From assembly GCF_947039605.1 (NCBI RefSeq), contig NZ_CAMQZG010000001.1, positions 248,001-312,000 of the forward strand: a stretch of 64,000 nt of DNA, in the 5' to 3' direction. Positions 53,568-61,857 of this stretch are shown here, one piece after another. Within the stretch, counting starts at the first letter, position 1. The number at the start of each line of letters is the position of its first letter. The translations under genes and the position numbers were made by a program. The notes under the pieces were generated by a model. That model was not told the origin of the DNA, searched no databases, and saw only the letters and a list, made by a program, of their open reading frames with translations. This stretch comes from an uncultured Clostridium sp. (lineage in GTDB: Bacteria; Bacillota; Clostridia; Clostridiales; Clostridiaceae).

Positions 53568-54602
53568 CTATTTAGTTAAATATAAATATAAAAGTTTTAG
53601 AGTATTTTCCATACCTTCATAATGTGTTCTTTCCATTCCATGAGATGCATGAACTCCTGGTCCTATAAGACCTCCACGAACATCATTTCCACCCCTTAAA
53701 GCAGCAACTGTATCACTTCCATAGAAAGGGTATATGTCTACACAATGTTGTAATTCATTCTCTTTTGCAAGCTTTATAAACTTAGTTGTTATATTATAAT
53801 CATATGGTCCACCTGAATCCTTAGCACAGATAGATACGTCATATTCTGTACATCCTAAATCATCACCTATACATCCCATATCTACTGATATAACTTCTGT
53901 TATATCTTTTGGAATTGATGCACTTCCATGCCCAACCTCTTCATAAGTAGATATTAAAACTTTGATTGTATAATTTGGTACTATCTTCTCTCTACTCATA
54001 GTTTCTAAAAGTGCTAACAGTATAGCAACACTTGCTTTATCATCTATAAATCTTGATTTTACAAAACCACTTTCTGTAATAACAGTTTTAGGGTCTATAC
54101 ATATAAAATCTCCAACAGCGATTCCAAGTTTTTCTACATCTTCTTTAGACTTCACTACCTCATCAATTCTAACTTCCATATTTTCAGGGTCTCTTTTTTT
54201 GTCAGTAGCATCTTTAAAAACATGTGCTGCTGGGCTTGTACTTAGGAAGGTCCCTGTGAAAACTCCACCATTTCTAGTTCTAATTCTGCAATATTCACTA
54301 TCTAAAGTCGGTACAATAAGTCCCCCAAGAAGTGTGAATTTAAGTGTTCCACTAGAAGTAATTGACCTAACCATAGCACCTAAAGTATCAACATGAGCTG
54401 CAAGGCCTATAACTTCATCATTACTTTTCCCCTCAACAGTAATAATTCCATTACCTTTTCTATTTTTCTCAAACTTATATCCAAAGTCTTTAACCATTTC
54501 TTCAACTTTATCCATAATTTCAAAACAGTAACCTGTTGGGCTATCAAACTCTAATAATTCTTTTACTGTATTTAAAAGATATTCTTTATTTACTTCTATC
54601 AT
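53568..54602 (-). CDS. M42-family metallopeptidase
   Basis: 344-residue co-catalytic metal aminopeptidase of the M42 family (glutamyl aminopeptidase/deblocking type, forms large tetrahedral complexes). Metal and catalytic residues are in 'LAAHVDTLGAMV' (His, Asp), 'DDKASVAILLALLE', 'STYEEVGHGSA' (catalytic Glu pair), 'SVDMGC' and a late His in 'GPGVHASHGMERTHYEGM'. GGAGATG ribosome site. Cytosolic peptide turnover. May be cotranscribed with the hypothetical gene downstream. Confidence 0.92.
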   Translation of the reverse strand: MIEVNKEYLLNTVKELLEFDSPTGYCFEIMDKVEEMVKDFGYKFEKNRKGNGIITVEGKSNDEVIGLAAHVDTLGAMVRSITSSGTLKFTLLGGLIVPTLDSEYCRIRTRNGGVFTGTFLSTSPAAHVFKDATDKKRDPENMEVRIDEVVKSKEDVEKLGIAVGDFICIDPKTVITESGFVKSRFIDDKASVAILLALLETMSREKIVPNYTIKVLISTYEEVGHGSASIPKDITEVISVDMGCIGDDLGCTEYDVSICAKDSGGPYDYNITTKFIKLAKENELQHCVDIYPFYGSDTVAALRGGNDVRGGLIGPGVHASHGMERTHYEGMENTLKLLYLYLTK

Positions 54603-54628
54603 AATAACATCTCCTCTGATCTTACATT

Positions 54629-55138
54629 TTATTTTTGTGGTATATCTATAACTTCTGGGTCTGTATCATTTTCTAACTTAATCCATTCATCCGAAAAATC
54701 TCCATCAGCTATTTTTTCTGTTGGAAGTTTCATATATCTTGCAGTAGCAGTAACTGCTTTTGTTCCATCTGGAAGGATGATTTCTCCCTCACCTTCAAAT
54801 GAACGATGAGTATTCTTTGTAAGTCTACCAACTACTTTAAGCTCTGTACAAAGTGGTACTGGCTTTCTATACTTAATTTGAAGGTCTATGGTAACTCCCC
54901 ATGTTCCTTCTTCAGAAATATTTATAACTCTTCCTATAGTTTCATCAAGAATTGCTGCTGACATCCCACCATGAACTCTTCCTGGGTAACTTTGATGTTC
55001 ATCAACAGTTTTAAATATTCCAACTAATTCACCATTTTCAAGTTCATAAAACTCAGTATGTAATCCAAGAGTATTGTTAATTCCACACACTAAACAGTTT
55101 TTGCTTGAATATTGTTTTCTCATAACCTTCTGTTCCAT
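54629..55138 (-). CDS. PaaI-family hotdog thioesterase
   Basis: 169-residue hotdog-fold acyl-CoA thioesterase. 'YPGRVHGGMSAAILDETIGRVI' is the central helix region, with His-Gly-Gly typical of the PaaI branch, followed by 'GVTIDLQIKYRKPVPLCTELKVVGRL'. A short Cys segment 'NCLVCGINN' near the N-terminus is seen in many clostridial members. ATG 55138 follows GAGGAG; the upstream open frame to 55180 lacks a ribosome site. Substrate unknown. Confidence 0.85.
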   Translation of the reverse strand: MEQKVMRKQYSSKNCLVCGINNTLGLHTEFYELENGELVGIFKTVDEHQSYPGRVHGGMSAAILDETIGRVINISEEGTWGVTIDLQIKYRKPVPLCTELKVVGRLTKNTHRSFEGEGEIILPDGTKAVTATARYMKLPTEKIADGDFSDEWIKLENDTDPEVIDIPQK

Positions 55139-55210
55139 AAAAACTCCTCTTTCTCTAATGAACTTAAATATAAGCGTCACCTTAATTTATTGCCCAATTT
55201 TTAATTTTCT

Positions 55211-55257
55211 ATAAAAATATATCTTCCTATTTTACTAAAATAAGAAGATATATTTTA
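55211..55257 (-). terminator. Terminator after the MutS-like gene
   Basis: AAATATATCTTC and GAAGATATATTT around a 17-nt loop, with TTTTTATAG on the minus strand. Confidence 0.75.
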
Positions 55258-55324
55258 CTTATTATATTTAAGTATACTCTTTTTGAACTTACATTTAAAT
55301 ATTCTAATACTTATATTTTATATC

Positions 55325-56911
55325 TTATTTTTTCCCAATACTTTTATATGCACCACTAATTATTTCATCAGGATAACCAATGTATTTTAAAAGCTTAATA
55401 GCATTTCTTGTAGTTAGTATTCCACTCTTTAATTTATAATCAAATGATAATCCACTACTCTCACTAACTCTCTCACTAAAATGATAGAAATTATGAGTTT
55501 CTTTAAGTAAATCAGTAAGCTCTTTATCATGAGTTGCAACTATTGATATAGAATTTCTCTTTTGAATATATTTTAGAATTTCCTCAGATGCTGCGATTCT
55601 TTCAACTGGGTTTGTTCCTCTAAATATCTCATCTATAGCACAGAACACTTTAACTTTTCCATCAAGTGCTTTTAATATTCTAAGAACTGCCTCAGCCTCT
55701 GCCATATAGTAACTCTTACCAGAATTAATATCATCATCAGGACTTATAGAACTTACAACATTTAAAAATGGTGCTTTATATTTATCTGCATGAACAAAAT
55801 TAAAGCTTTGTGCAAGAACTATATTTATACCAATCATTCTAAGGAATGTAGACTTACCAGACATATTTGTACCTGTTAAAACTATCCCTTTATTACTTAT
55901 ATTTATTGAGTTTTTAACTACATTCTCAACAAGAGGATGTGCCCCATTAATAATTTCAAGACCATTATCATCTGATACAAATGTAGGTTTTGAAACTTTA
56001 TATTCTGACTTTTCTTTATAACCTGCAACAGCTATAAGTCCATCAATTTCACCAACTATATCATATAAATCTTTAATTTCACCCTTATACATCTCAACAT
56101 TATCAATCATTGAAAAATAAGCATTTTCCATTTGAAGTACTAAAGTTGCATAAATTTGAATTATAGGCTCTAACACATCAGGAATATCATCACTTATTAG
56201 CCCTGATGCAACACTCTTAAATTTTCTCTGATCATTTCCAATCGTATTTAATGCTTTATCAATTCTTTCATTATAAGCACTTAATACTGGAATATCTAAC
56301 TTTTTGATTCTTTGTGCTGCTTTCATAATTTTTGAACTATAATAAATTCCTGCAAAAGGTTTTTTATCATTTGAATTTCTTTCCATCATAGCAATCATAG
56401 AATTCACTATAACTACTGCTATAAGTCCAAATAAAAATTTAAAATTCACTACTGATAACAGTATAAATACTATTGGTAAAATTCTACCTAAAACAAAAAA
56501 TAATTGCTTTTTCTTTTTGCTACCTTCAAATGTACCTTTTAATAAATCTATAAATTCAAAATTCTTATCCTTATTAAGGTCATAAAATATTTCCTGAACA
56601 TCAATTCTATCATTTGTATTCTCACCAAAATGTTCTATTATTTTACTTCTCTCATCAAGTTTTTTTTGCTCTCTTACAGGATGTCTTAGCATATCATAAA
56701 GTTTAGCTTCTCCTGCACTACTATAAGTCCCATCAACTTCTTCAAACAATGTATCTAATGTTAAATCCGAAAAAGTTTGGTCATCTACCTCCCCATACTC
56801 TCCACTTGTATATTCATCATAATATTTTCTAATACCTTTCATATCATGTGTTTTATCTGGACCATCTGGCCAAAAAGTTCTAACATAGTCCCTAGAATTT
56901 TTATTAAACAT
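55325..56911 (-). CDS. Membrane-associated MutS-like ATPase
   Basis: 528 residues. It lacks the mismatch-reading domain of MutS; the N-terminal 130 residues correspond to part of the MutS core. There are two adjacent hydrophobic segments (about 138-178), and then core and ATPase: Walker A 'GTNMSGKSTFLRMIG' (about 345), 'SPDDDINSGKSYYMAEAEAVLRIL', Walker B 'FCAIDEIFRGTNPVERI' and 'IVATHDKELTDLL'. This is the firmicute family of short MutS homologues with membrane segments, with no proven role in mismatch repair. TTG one codon earlier is possible; ATG 56911 has AGGAGG at usable spacing. No mutL neighbour. Confidence 0.85.
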   Translation of the reverse strand: MFNKNSRDYVRTFWPDGPDKTHDMKGIRKYYDEYTSGEYGEVDDQTFSDLTLDTLFEEVDGTYSSAGEAKLYDMLRHPVREQKKLDERSKIIEHFGENTNDRIDVQEIFYDLNKDKNFEFIDLLKGTFEGSKKKKQLFFVLGRILPIVFILLSVVNFKFLFGLIAVVIVNSMIAMMERNSNDKKPFAGIYYSSKIMKAAQRIKKLDIPVLSAYNERIDKALNTIGNDQRKFKSVASGLISDDIPDVLEPIIQIYATLVLQMENAYFSMIDNVEMYKGEIKDLYDIVGEIDGLIAVAGYKEKSEYKVSKPTFVSDDNGLEIINGAHPLVENVVKNSINISNKGIVLTGTNMSGKSTFLRMIGINIVLAQSFNFVHADKYKAPFLNVVSSISPDDDINSGKSYYMAEAEAVLRILKALDGKVKVFCAIDEIFRGTNPVERIAASEEILKYIQKRNSISIVATHDKELTDLLKETHNFYHFSERVSESSGLSFDYKLKSGILTTRNAIKLLKYIGYPDEIISGAYKSIGKK

Positions 56912-57144
56912 CAATCTACGCCTCCTAACTTAACAGTTAGTTTTTATTATACACTAATCATCCTAAAATTCGCCATAATGTTAGTTAATATAAACTTAAC
57001 TTCCAGTTAATTTTTTCCTATTATAATATTTTTTATGCTATAAACCTTTACACGCTTGAATATAACAGTAATTCATATTAGAATAGACATATACTTTTTA
57101 AGAAGAAAATTCAAAAAAACTTAAAATAAGATTAATGTTTAGAG

Positions 57145-57167
57145 AGGATTTTGTTAAATCCTTTTTT
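57145..57167 (+). terminator. Attenuator-like hairpin in the leader of the FemX-like gene
   Basis: AGGATTT-TGTT-AAATCCT followed by TTTTT, 24 bases upstream of the start codon and before its AAGGAGG site. Confidence 0.5.
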
Positions 57168-57190
57168 ATACGTTTAAGGAGGAACATACA

Positions 57191-58528
57191 TTGTATAAAT
57201 TCAAAGAGATTTCTCCAGCAGAAGTCAATAAGTTTAATGCGTCACACGCTAAGGGGCACATTTTTCAAACTTCTTACTGGGCGGACCTTAAGGAATATTG
57301 GACACCAAAATTTATAGCAGGATATGATGAAAATGGTGAGGTAGTTTTAACAGCTGCTATGCACCTTAGAAAAGTACCAAAGGTTAACATTTACATGGGA
57401 TATATACCTAGAGGATTTACTTGTGATTACACAAATAAAAACTTAGTTAATGAGTTTACAGAATATCTTAAAGGTTATGCTAAAGAGCATAAAGTTGCTT
57501 TTATAACAGTTGACCCTGATATTCACCTTCGTGAAAATGAAGAATTATTAGAAGAAGGAAACTCTATAAAAGAACATTTACAAAGCCTTGGATACAAAAA
57601 CACAGATAGTAAAAACTTTGAAGGAATTCAACCAAACTTCGTATTCAGACTTCCACTTCCAGTAGAAGGTGAAAAAGCTGATATCAAGAAAGCTGTTTTC
57701 AAGAGCTTTTCAAGCAAAACAAGATATAATATAAAAGTTGCTGAGGAGAGAGGACTTTCTGTTGAAGTTTATGACAAAGAGTCACTTACTGATGAGGTTA
57801 TAACAAAATTCCATGAGATCATGGTTACAACAGGTAAAAGAGATAACTTCATAGTTAGAGGTAAAGATTACTTTAAAAGTATGGTAGATTGTTTATATCC
57901 ACATGCTAGACTTTACATGGTTAAATATAGCTATGACAATGATTTTAAAAGACTTCAAGAAAAACTTACAAAGCAAGAATCTGAAAAGACTAAAGCTTTA
58001 GCAAGAATTGAAGATCAAAAAGTTAAACTTGCTGCTGAAGAAGATGCAGATAAGCAAAGCAGAATCCAAAAGAAAATCACTGACAACGAAAAGAAATTTG
58101 CTGAAAGTGAAAGACAAATCGAAGGATTCAAAAGTAAAATTGAATCAATCAAACCATTCAAAGGTCAAGAATTATACCTTTCAGGTTCATTATACCTTTA
58201 CCATGGAGATATAGGTTGGTACTTATACGGTGCATCTGATAATATTCTTCGTGATACAATGCCAAACTTTGCAATGCAATGGGCAATGATAGAGGATACA
58301 ATAGACCTTGGATGTCCTGTATATGACTTTAGAGGTGTTTCAGGTGACTTAAATCCCGAGAACCCATTATATGGTCTTTACAAGTTCAAAAAAGGATTCA
58401 ACGGTAATTTTGTTGAATTTATAGGAGAATTTGATCTTGTTATCAATGGTCTTATATATAACTTATACAAAAAAGCCTTCCCGGAATTCAAAAAAATAAG
58501 AAATAACATAATGAATAAAAAGCAATAA
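57191..58528 (+). CDS. FemX/FemA-like peptidoglycan aminoacyltransferase
   Basis: 445 residues of the Fem family (double GNAT fold), which adds amino acids from tRNA to the lipid II peptide. The N-terminal 'FNASHAKGHIFQTSYWADLKEYW' and 'GYIPRGFTCDY' regions are typical, then 'SFSSKTRYNIKVAEERGL' and 'YLSGSLYLYHGDIGWYLYGAS'. A helical coiled-coil insert of about 60 charged residues (258-318) is the tRNA-contact arm seen in FemABX proteins. The start is TTG at 57191, nine bases after AAGGAGG. The cell wall bridge residue added is unknown. Monocistronic, with an attenuator-like hairpin in the leader. Confidence 0.88.
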   Translation: MYKFKEISPAEVNKFNASHAKGHIFQTSYWADLKEYWTPKFIAGYDENGEVVLTAAMHLRKVPKVNIYMGYIPRGFTCDYTNKNLVNEFTEYLKGYAKEHKVAFITVDPDIHLRENEELLEEGNSIKEHLQSLGYKNTDSKNFEGIQPNFVFRLPLPVEGEKADIKKAVFKSFSSKTRYNIKVAEERGLSVEVYDKESLTDEVITKFHEIMVTTGKRDNFIVRGKDYFKSMVDCLYPHARLYMVKYSYDNDFKRLQEKLTKQESEKTKALARIEDQKVKLAAEEDADKQSRIQKKITDNEKKFAESERQIEGFKSKIESIKPFKGQELYLSGSLYLYHGDIGWYLYGASDNILRDTMPNFAMQWAMIEDTIDLGCPVYDFRGVSGDLNPENPLYGLYKFKKGFNGNFVEFIGEFDLVINGLIYNLYKKAFPEFKKIRNNIMNKKQ

Positions 58529-58531
58529 TTT

Positions 58532-58563
58532 AAAGGGATAACTCGCTATGAGTTATCCCTTTC
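58532..58563 (+). terminator. Terminator after the FemX-like gene
   Basis: AAAGGGATAACTC and GAGTTATCCCTTT with a 5-nt loop. Short U-tract on the plus strand; may also help end the converging cheV gene. Confidence 0.85.
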
Positions 58564-58567
58564 TTAT

Positions 58568-59467
58568 CTAAACATACAAATTATCTATCCACTCTATAAG
58601 CTTCTCTACCTCTGGTTTACTAAACTGTGCATCAGCACCAACTGCTAACCCCTTATGTTCTAAATCTCTAGTTATAAGCGATGAGAATATTATCACTGGT
58701 AACCTCTTTAAGTTATCATGTTCTTTAATCTTCTTAGTAAGAGTATGACCATCCATTCTTGGCATTTCTATATCCGTAATTAATAACTGAATATCTTCCA
58801 CAAATCTATCTTTTTTATTAGTTACAATTTTCTCTAAATATTCATAAGCACACTCACCATCTTCAAATTTTCTAACATCTTTAAATCCAGCCTTCTCTAA
58901 AGTAGAGCCTAAAAGATTCCTTATAAGAAGAGAATCATCAACTATTCCAATTTTTATATGGTCCCTCTCTCTATATTCAACATCAACTATTCTATCCTCA
59001 CTAATACCAACCTTTGGGTTAATATCAGTAACTATCTTCTCAAAATCAAGTAAAAGAATAACTTTTTCACCTTCTATTATATTTCCTATAACAAGACTAC
59101 TTTCTACAAGTGCCATAGGCTTTATGATATCACTCCATCTAATTCTTTGAACTCCTATAACCTCATCAATATTAAAAGCTACTTTCATTTCATTAAACTC
59201 ACAAATTATTGTCTTAAATATCTCTTCTTCCTTTTTCTTTTTATCTAAAATATATATTAAATCAACTAATGGTATAATCTCATCTCTACATAAAATAACT
59301 CCTGCAATCTCATCATGTGAATCTGGTATAGTTGTAAGATTATTACAATCCACAACTTCTTTAACCTTTATTATATTTATAGCATAAAGCTTTTTTCCTA
59401 TTCTAAATTTTAAAACTTCTAACTCTCCTGTTCCTGACTCTAATAAAATGTCACTATTAAAACTCAT
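58568..59467 (-). CDS. cheV: CheV chemotaxis coupling protein
   Basis: 299 residues: CheW-like domain (about 10-155) with 'FRIGKKLYAINIIKVKEVVD' and 'LCRDEIIPLVDL', then a receiver domain (about 170-299) with 'GIVDDSLLIRNLLG', acceptor Asp in 'LLITDIEMPRMDGHTL' (about 231), 'IIFSSLITRD' and 'FSKPEVEKL'. It links chemoreceptors to the CheA kinase and adapts the signal by phosphorylation. No other chemotaxis gene is in the window. GGAGTGGTGG ribosome site. Confidence 0.92.
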   Translation of the reverse strand: MSFNSDILLESGTGELEVLKFRIGKKLYAINIIKVKEVVDCNNLTTIPDSHDEIAGVILCRDEIIPLVDLIYILDKKKKEEEIFKTIICEFNEMKVAFNIDEVIGVQRIRWSDIIKPMALVESSLVIGNIIEGEKVILLLDFEKIVTDINPKVGISEDRIVDVEYRERDHIKIGIVDDSLLIRNLLGSTLEKAGFKDVRKFEDGECAYEYLEKIVTNKKDRFVEDIQLLITDIEMPRMDGHTLTKKIKEHDNLKRLPVIIFSSLITRDLEHKGLAVGADAQFSKPEVEKLIEWIDNLYV

Positions 59468-59532
59468 TTATCCACCACTCCTATTAAATACTACTCTACT
59501 TTAGTATTCGTATTTAATTTTTCATTCTGAAA

Positions 59533-59574
59533 TAAAAAAAGCTTATAGTCATCATTTTTTGATAACTATAAGCT
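59533..59574 (-). terminator. Terminator after the Nramp gene
   Basis: AGCTTATAGTTATCA and TGATGACTATAAGCT stem (one wobble) with a 5-nt loop and seven Ts on the minus strand. Confidence 0.92.
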
Positions 59575-59589
59575 ATAATTTTTATTTAA

Positions 59590-60855
59590 TTAAAATGACA
59601 TTACTACTGTAAGTATTCCAAGCCCACAAACTACTACGTATATTACAAGAAGAACTATCTTCTCCCAACGTTTTAGTTTGTACTTTTCTGGCAATGTATG
59701 CCATCCAAGTGCTAATAAGAATCCTAAAACTATAGGTAATAATGACGTATTTAAAACTTCTACCCAAAGTGATAATTGAACAAGTGGTAATCCTGATAAT
59801 ACTATAACTGCACCTATTAATAATGCAATAACATAAAATGAATAGAATAATGGTGCTTCACTCCATTTATTATTTAAACTACATGGTTTATCAAATAATT
59901 CTCCAAAGCCCCATGAAGCTGCAAGTGAAACCACTATAGCCGCTACTAAAGCAGCCCCAGAAATTCCTACTCCAAATACAATTCTACCTGCTGTTTCTCC
60001 AAGGAACGGAGTAATTGCATCACTAATTTGTTGTATAGTATTTAATGATGTATTTGGATTGACTTTTCCAATAGTGGCTGCAACTGTGATAATAATTACT
60101 ACTACTACTAGCTGTGTAATTATTGACCCAACTGCAGTATCAATTCTACTATATTTCATATCTTCAACTTTAAGACCTTTATCTACAACAGCTCCCTGTT
60201 GATAGAATACCATCCAAGGCATAATAACTGCCCCAACGTTAGCTGATATTAAGAACCAATATGCTGCACTCCCTAGTGGCTGAGGTCCTACAAGTGCTCT
60301 CATAACTTCATGGAAGTTAGGATGCGCAAAGAACATTGCTGGTATAAATATAAGTTCAAACAATCCTACGATGATTGCAACTCTTTCAACAAACTTATAT
60401 TTACCTGTCATACTTAAAAGAATTAATGCTCCTATAACTAAAGGAACTGTAATCCATTTAGAAACTCCAAATAATAATCCAACTCCCATCATACCTGAGA
60501 ATTCTGTTACCAAAGCTCCTATAGTCGATATAAATAATGTAATAACAGCTATATAAGCCCAAAACTTACCAAACTTCTCTTTAATAAGTTCTCCATGACC
60601 TTTCCCTGTTGTGATTCCTATACGTGTTGTAAGCTCTTGTACAAAGTATAATATAGGAATAAGTATTAAGTTTAGGAGTACTAACTTATACCCCCACTGA
60701 GCACCTGATTGTGCTGCTGTAATAATTGAACCTGCATCTGTATCTGCAAGCATTACTGTAATTCCAGGCCCCATAGTTGCTAACATCATCAAGAAAGTAC
60801 GCTTTCTTCTTTTATTAGCAATTTTCTGAGCATCACTTAAATTCGTCTGACTCAT
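59590..60855 (-). CDS. Divergent Nramp-family metal transporter
   Basis: 421-residue, eleven-helix member of the SLC11/Nramp superfamily. The two metal-site motifs differ from the classical ones: TM1 has 'ADTDAGSIITAAQSGAQWGY' where MntH has DPGN (here DAGS), and TM6 has 'GAVIMPWMVFYQQ' where MntH has MPHN (here MPWM). The Asp and the Met are kept but the Asn and His are not, so metal choice may differ from Mn/Fe. Unlike many, the C-terminus ends after TM11. A Fur-like palindrome just after the promoter argues for control by iron or a related metal. Confidence 0.85.
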   Translation of the reverse strand: MSQTNLSDAQKIANKRRKRTFLMMLATMGPGITVMLADTDAGSIITAAQSGAQWGYKLVLLNLILIPILYFVQELTTRIGITTGKGHGELIKEKFGKFWAYIAVITLFISTIGALVTEFSGMMGVGLLFGVSKWITVPLVIGALILLSMTGKYKFVERVAIIVGLFELIFIPAMFFAHPNFHEVMRALVGPQPLGSAAYWFLISANVGAVIMPWMVFYQQGAVVDKGLKVEDMKYSRIDTAVGSIITQLVVVVIIITVAATIGKVNPNTSLNTIQQISDAITPFLGETAGRIVFGVGISGAALVAAIVVSLAASWGFGELFDKPCSLNNKWSEAPLFYSFYVIALLIGAVIVLSGLPLVQLSLWVEVLNTSLLPIVLGFLLALGWHTLPEKYKLKRWEKIVLLVIYVVVCGLGILTVVMSF

Positions 60856-60921
60856 TTTTTAAATCTCCAATCTTTTTTTAATAAAATAGTTTTATAATTG
60901 CTTATTAAGCCTTCTTATAAT

Positions 60922-60936
60922 TGATAAGTATTATCA
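60922..60936 (-). promoter_or_regulatory. Fur-like box at the Nramp promoter
   Basis: TGATAAGTATTATCA, matching the 7-1-7 Fur pattern TGATAAT-N-ATTATCA at 14 of 15 positions, covering the predicted start of transcription. Confidence 0.7.
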
Positions 60937-60944
60937 CTTAAGCT

Positions 60945-60973
60945 AGAATATCACTCTTAAATATTACTGTCAA
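60945..60973 (-). promoter_or_regulatory. Promoter of the Nramp gene
   Basis: TTGACA (60968-60973), 17-bp spacer, TATTCT (60945-60950). Confidence 0.8.
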
Positions 60974-61055
60974 ACGTTTATCTTTTTTTTAACTTTTTTG
61001 TTAATAATAATAATGATTTTGTAATTTATTTGTTTTTCACCTTCTATTATTGGAA

Positions 61056-61099
61056 ATAAAAAAAGTTCTAATCGCATAATTTATGCAATTAGAACTTTT
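61056..61099 (-). terminator. Terminator after the amino acid ABC ATPase gene
   Basis: AAAAGTTCTAATTGCATAA and TTATGCGATTAGAACTTTT (one wobble), about 19-bp stem, with TTTTTATT on the minus strand. Confidence 0.93.
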
Positions 61100-61109
61100 C
61101 TTACTATAT

Positions 61110-61844
61110 TTAAACTATAAATTTTTTCAAGAATTCTTTTGTTCTATCTTCTTTAGGATTTGTGAATATCTGTTCTGAAGTTCCTTCTTCAACAACAACT
61201 CCACCTTCCATAAGAATAATTCTATCTCCAACTTCTTTAGCAAAAGTCATTTCATGAGTAACTATAATCATAGTTCTATGTTCTTTTGCAAGACCTTTAA
61301 TAACTCCTAAAACTTCTGAAACAAGTTCTGGGTCTAAAGCTGATGTAGGTTCATCAAAAAGAATTACCTCAGGATTAATTGCCATAGCCCTTGCAATACT
61401 AACCCTTTGCTTTTGTCCACCAGATAAAGTTTTAGGATAAGCATCTTTTTTATCACTCATACCAACTTTTTCTAACATCTTTAATGATATTTCTTCTGCT
61501 TCGCTCTTTTTCATATTTTTAACTATAAGCAATGCCTCACTCACATTTTCTAATACAGTTCTATTATTAAAAAGATTATAATGCTGGAATACCATAGCTG
61601 ACTGCTTTCTAAGTGCTATTATTTCTTTACCACTTATTTTTTGTGCATCAACACTTACATTTCCTATCGTTATCTTTCCCTTATTAGGTTTTTCAAGATA
61701 GTTAAGACATCTTAAAAGTGTTGATTTACCTGAGCCTGATGGCCCAAGTATTACAACAACTTCCCCTTTACTAACATCTAAACTTATATCTTTTAAAACT
61801 TCATTATCTTTAAATCTTTTTGCTAAATTTTTTACTTTTATCAT
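61110..61844 (-). CDS. Polar amino acid ABC transporter ATP-binding protein
   Basis: 244-residue GlnQ/TcyC-type ATPase: Walker A '[15 protein letters not shown]', Q-loop '[11 protein letters not shown]', signature '[15 protein letters not shown]', Walker B '[14 protein letters not shown]' and switch 'IVTHEM'. The gene starts 13 bases past the stop of the binding-protein/permease gene. GGGGG ribosome site. Confidence 0.95.
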   Translation of the reverse strand: MIKVKNLAKRFKDNEVLKDISLDVSKGEVVVILGPSGSGKSTLLRCLNYLEKPNKGKITIGNVSVDAQKISGKEIIALRKQSAMVFQHYNLFNNRTVLENVSEALLIVKNMKKSEAEEISLKMLEKVGMSDKKDAYPKTLSGGQKQRVSIARAMAINPEVILFDEPTSALDPELVSEVLGVIKGLAKEHRTMIIVTHEMTFAKEVGDRIILMEGGVVVEEGTSEQIFTNPKEDRTKEFLKKFIV

Positions 61845-61857
61845 AAGTTATACCCCC

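Noticed and set aside
57135-57317. 60-codon plus-strand frame overlapping the start of the FemX-like gene
   Set aside because: It crosses the leader hairpin and has no ribosome site; the TTG start in the other frame has AAGGAGG and encodes a known family.
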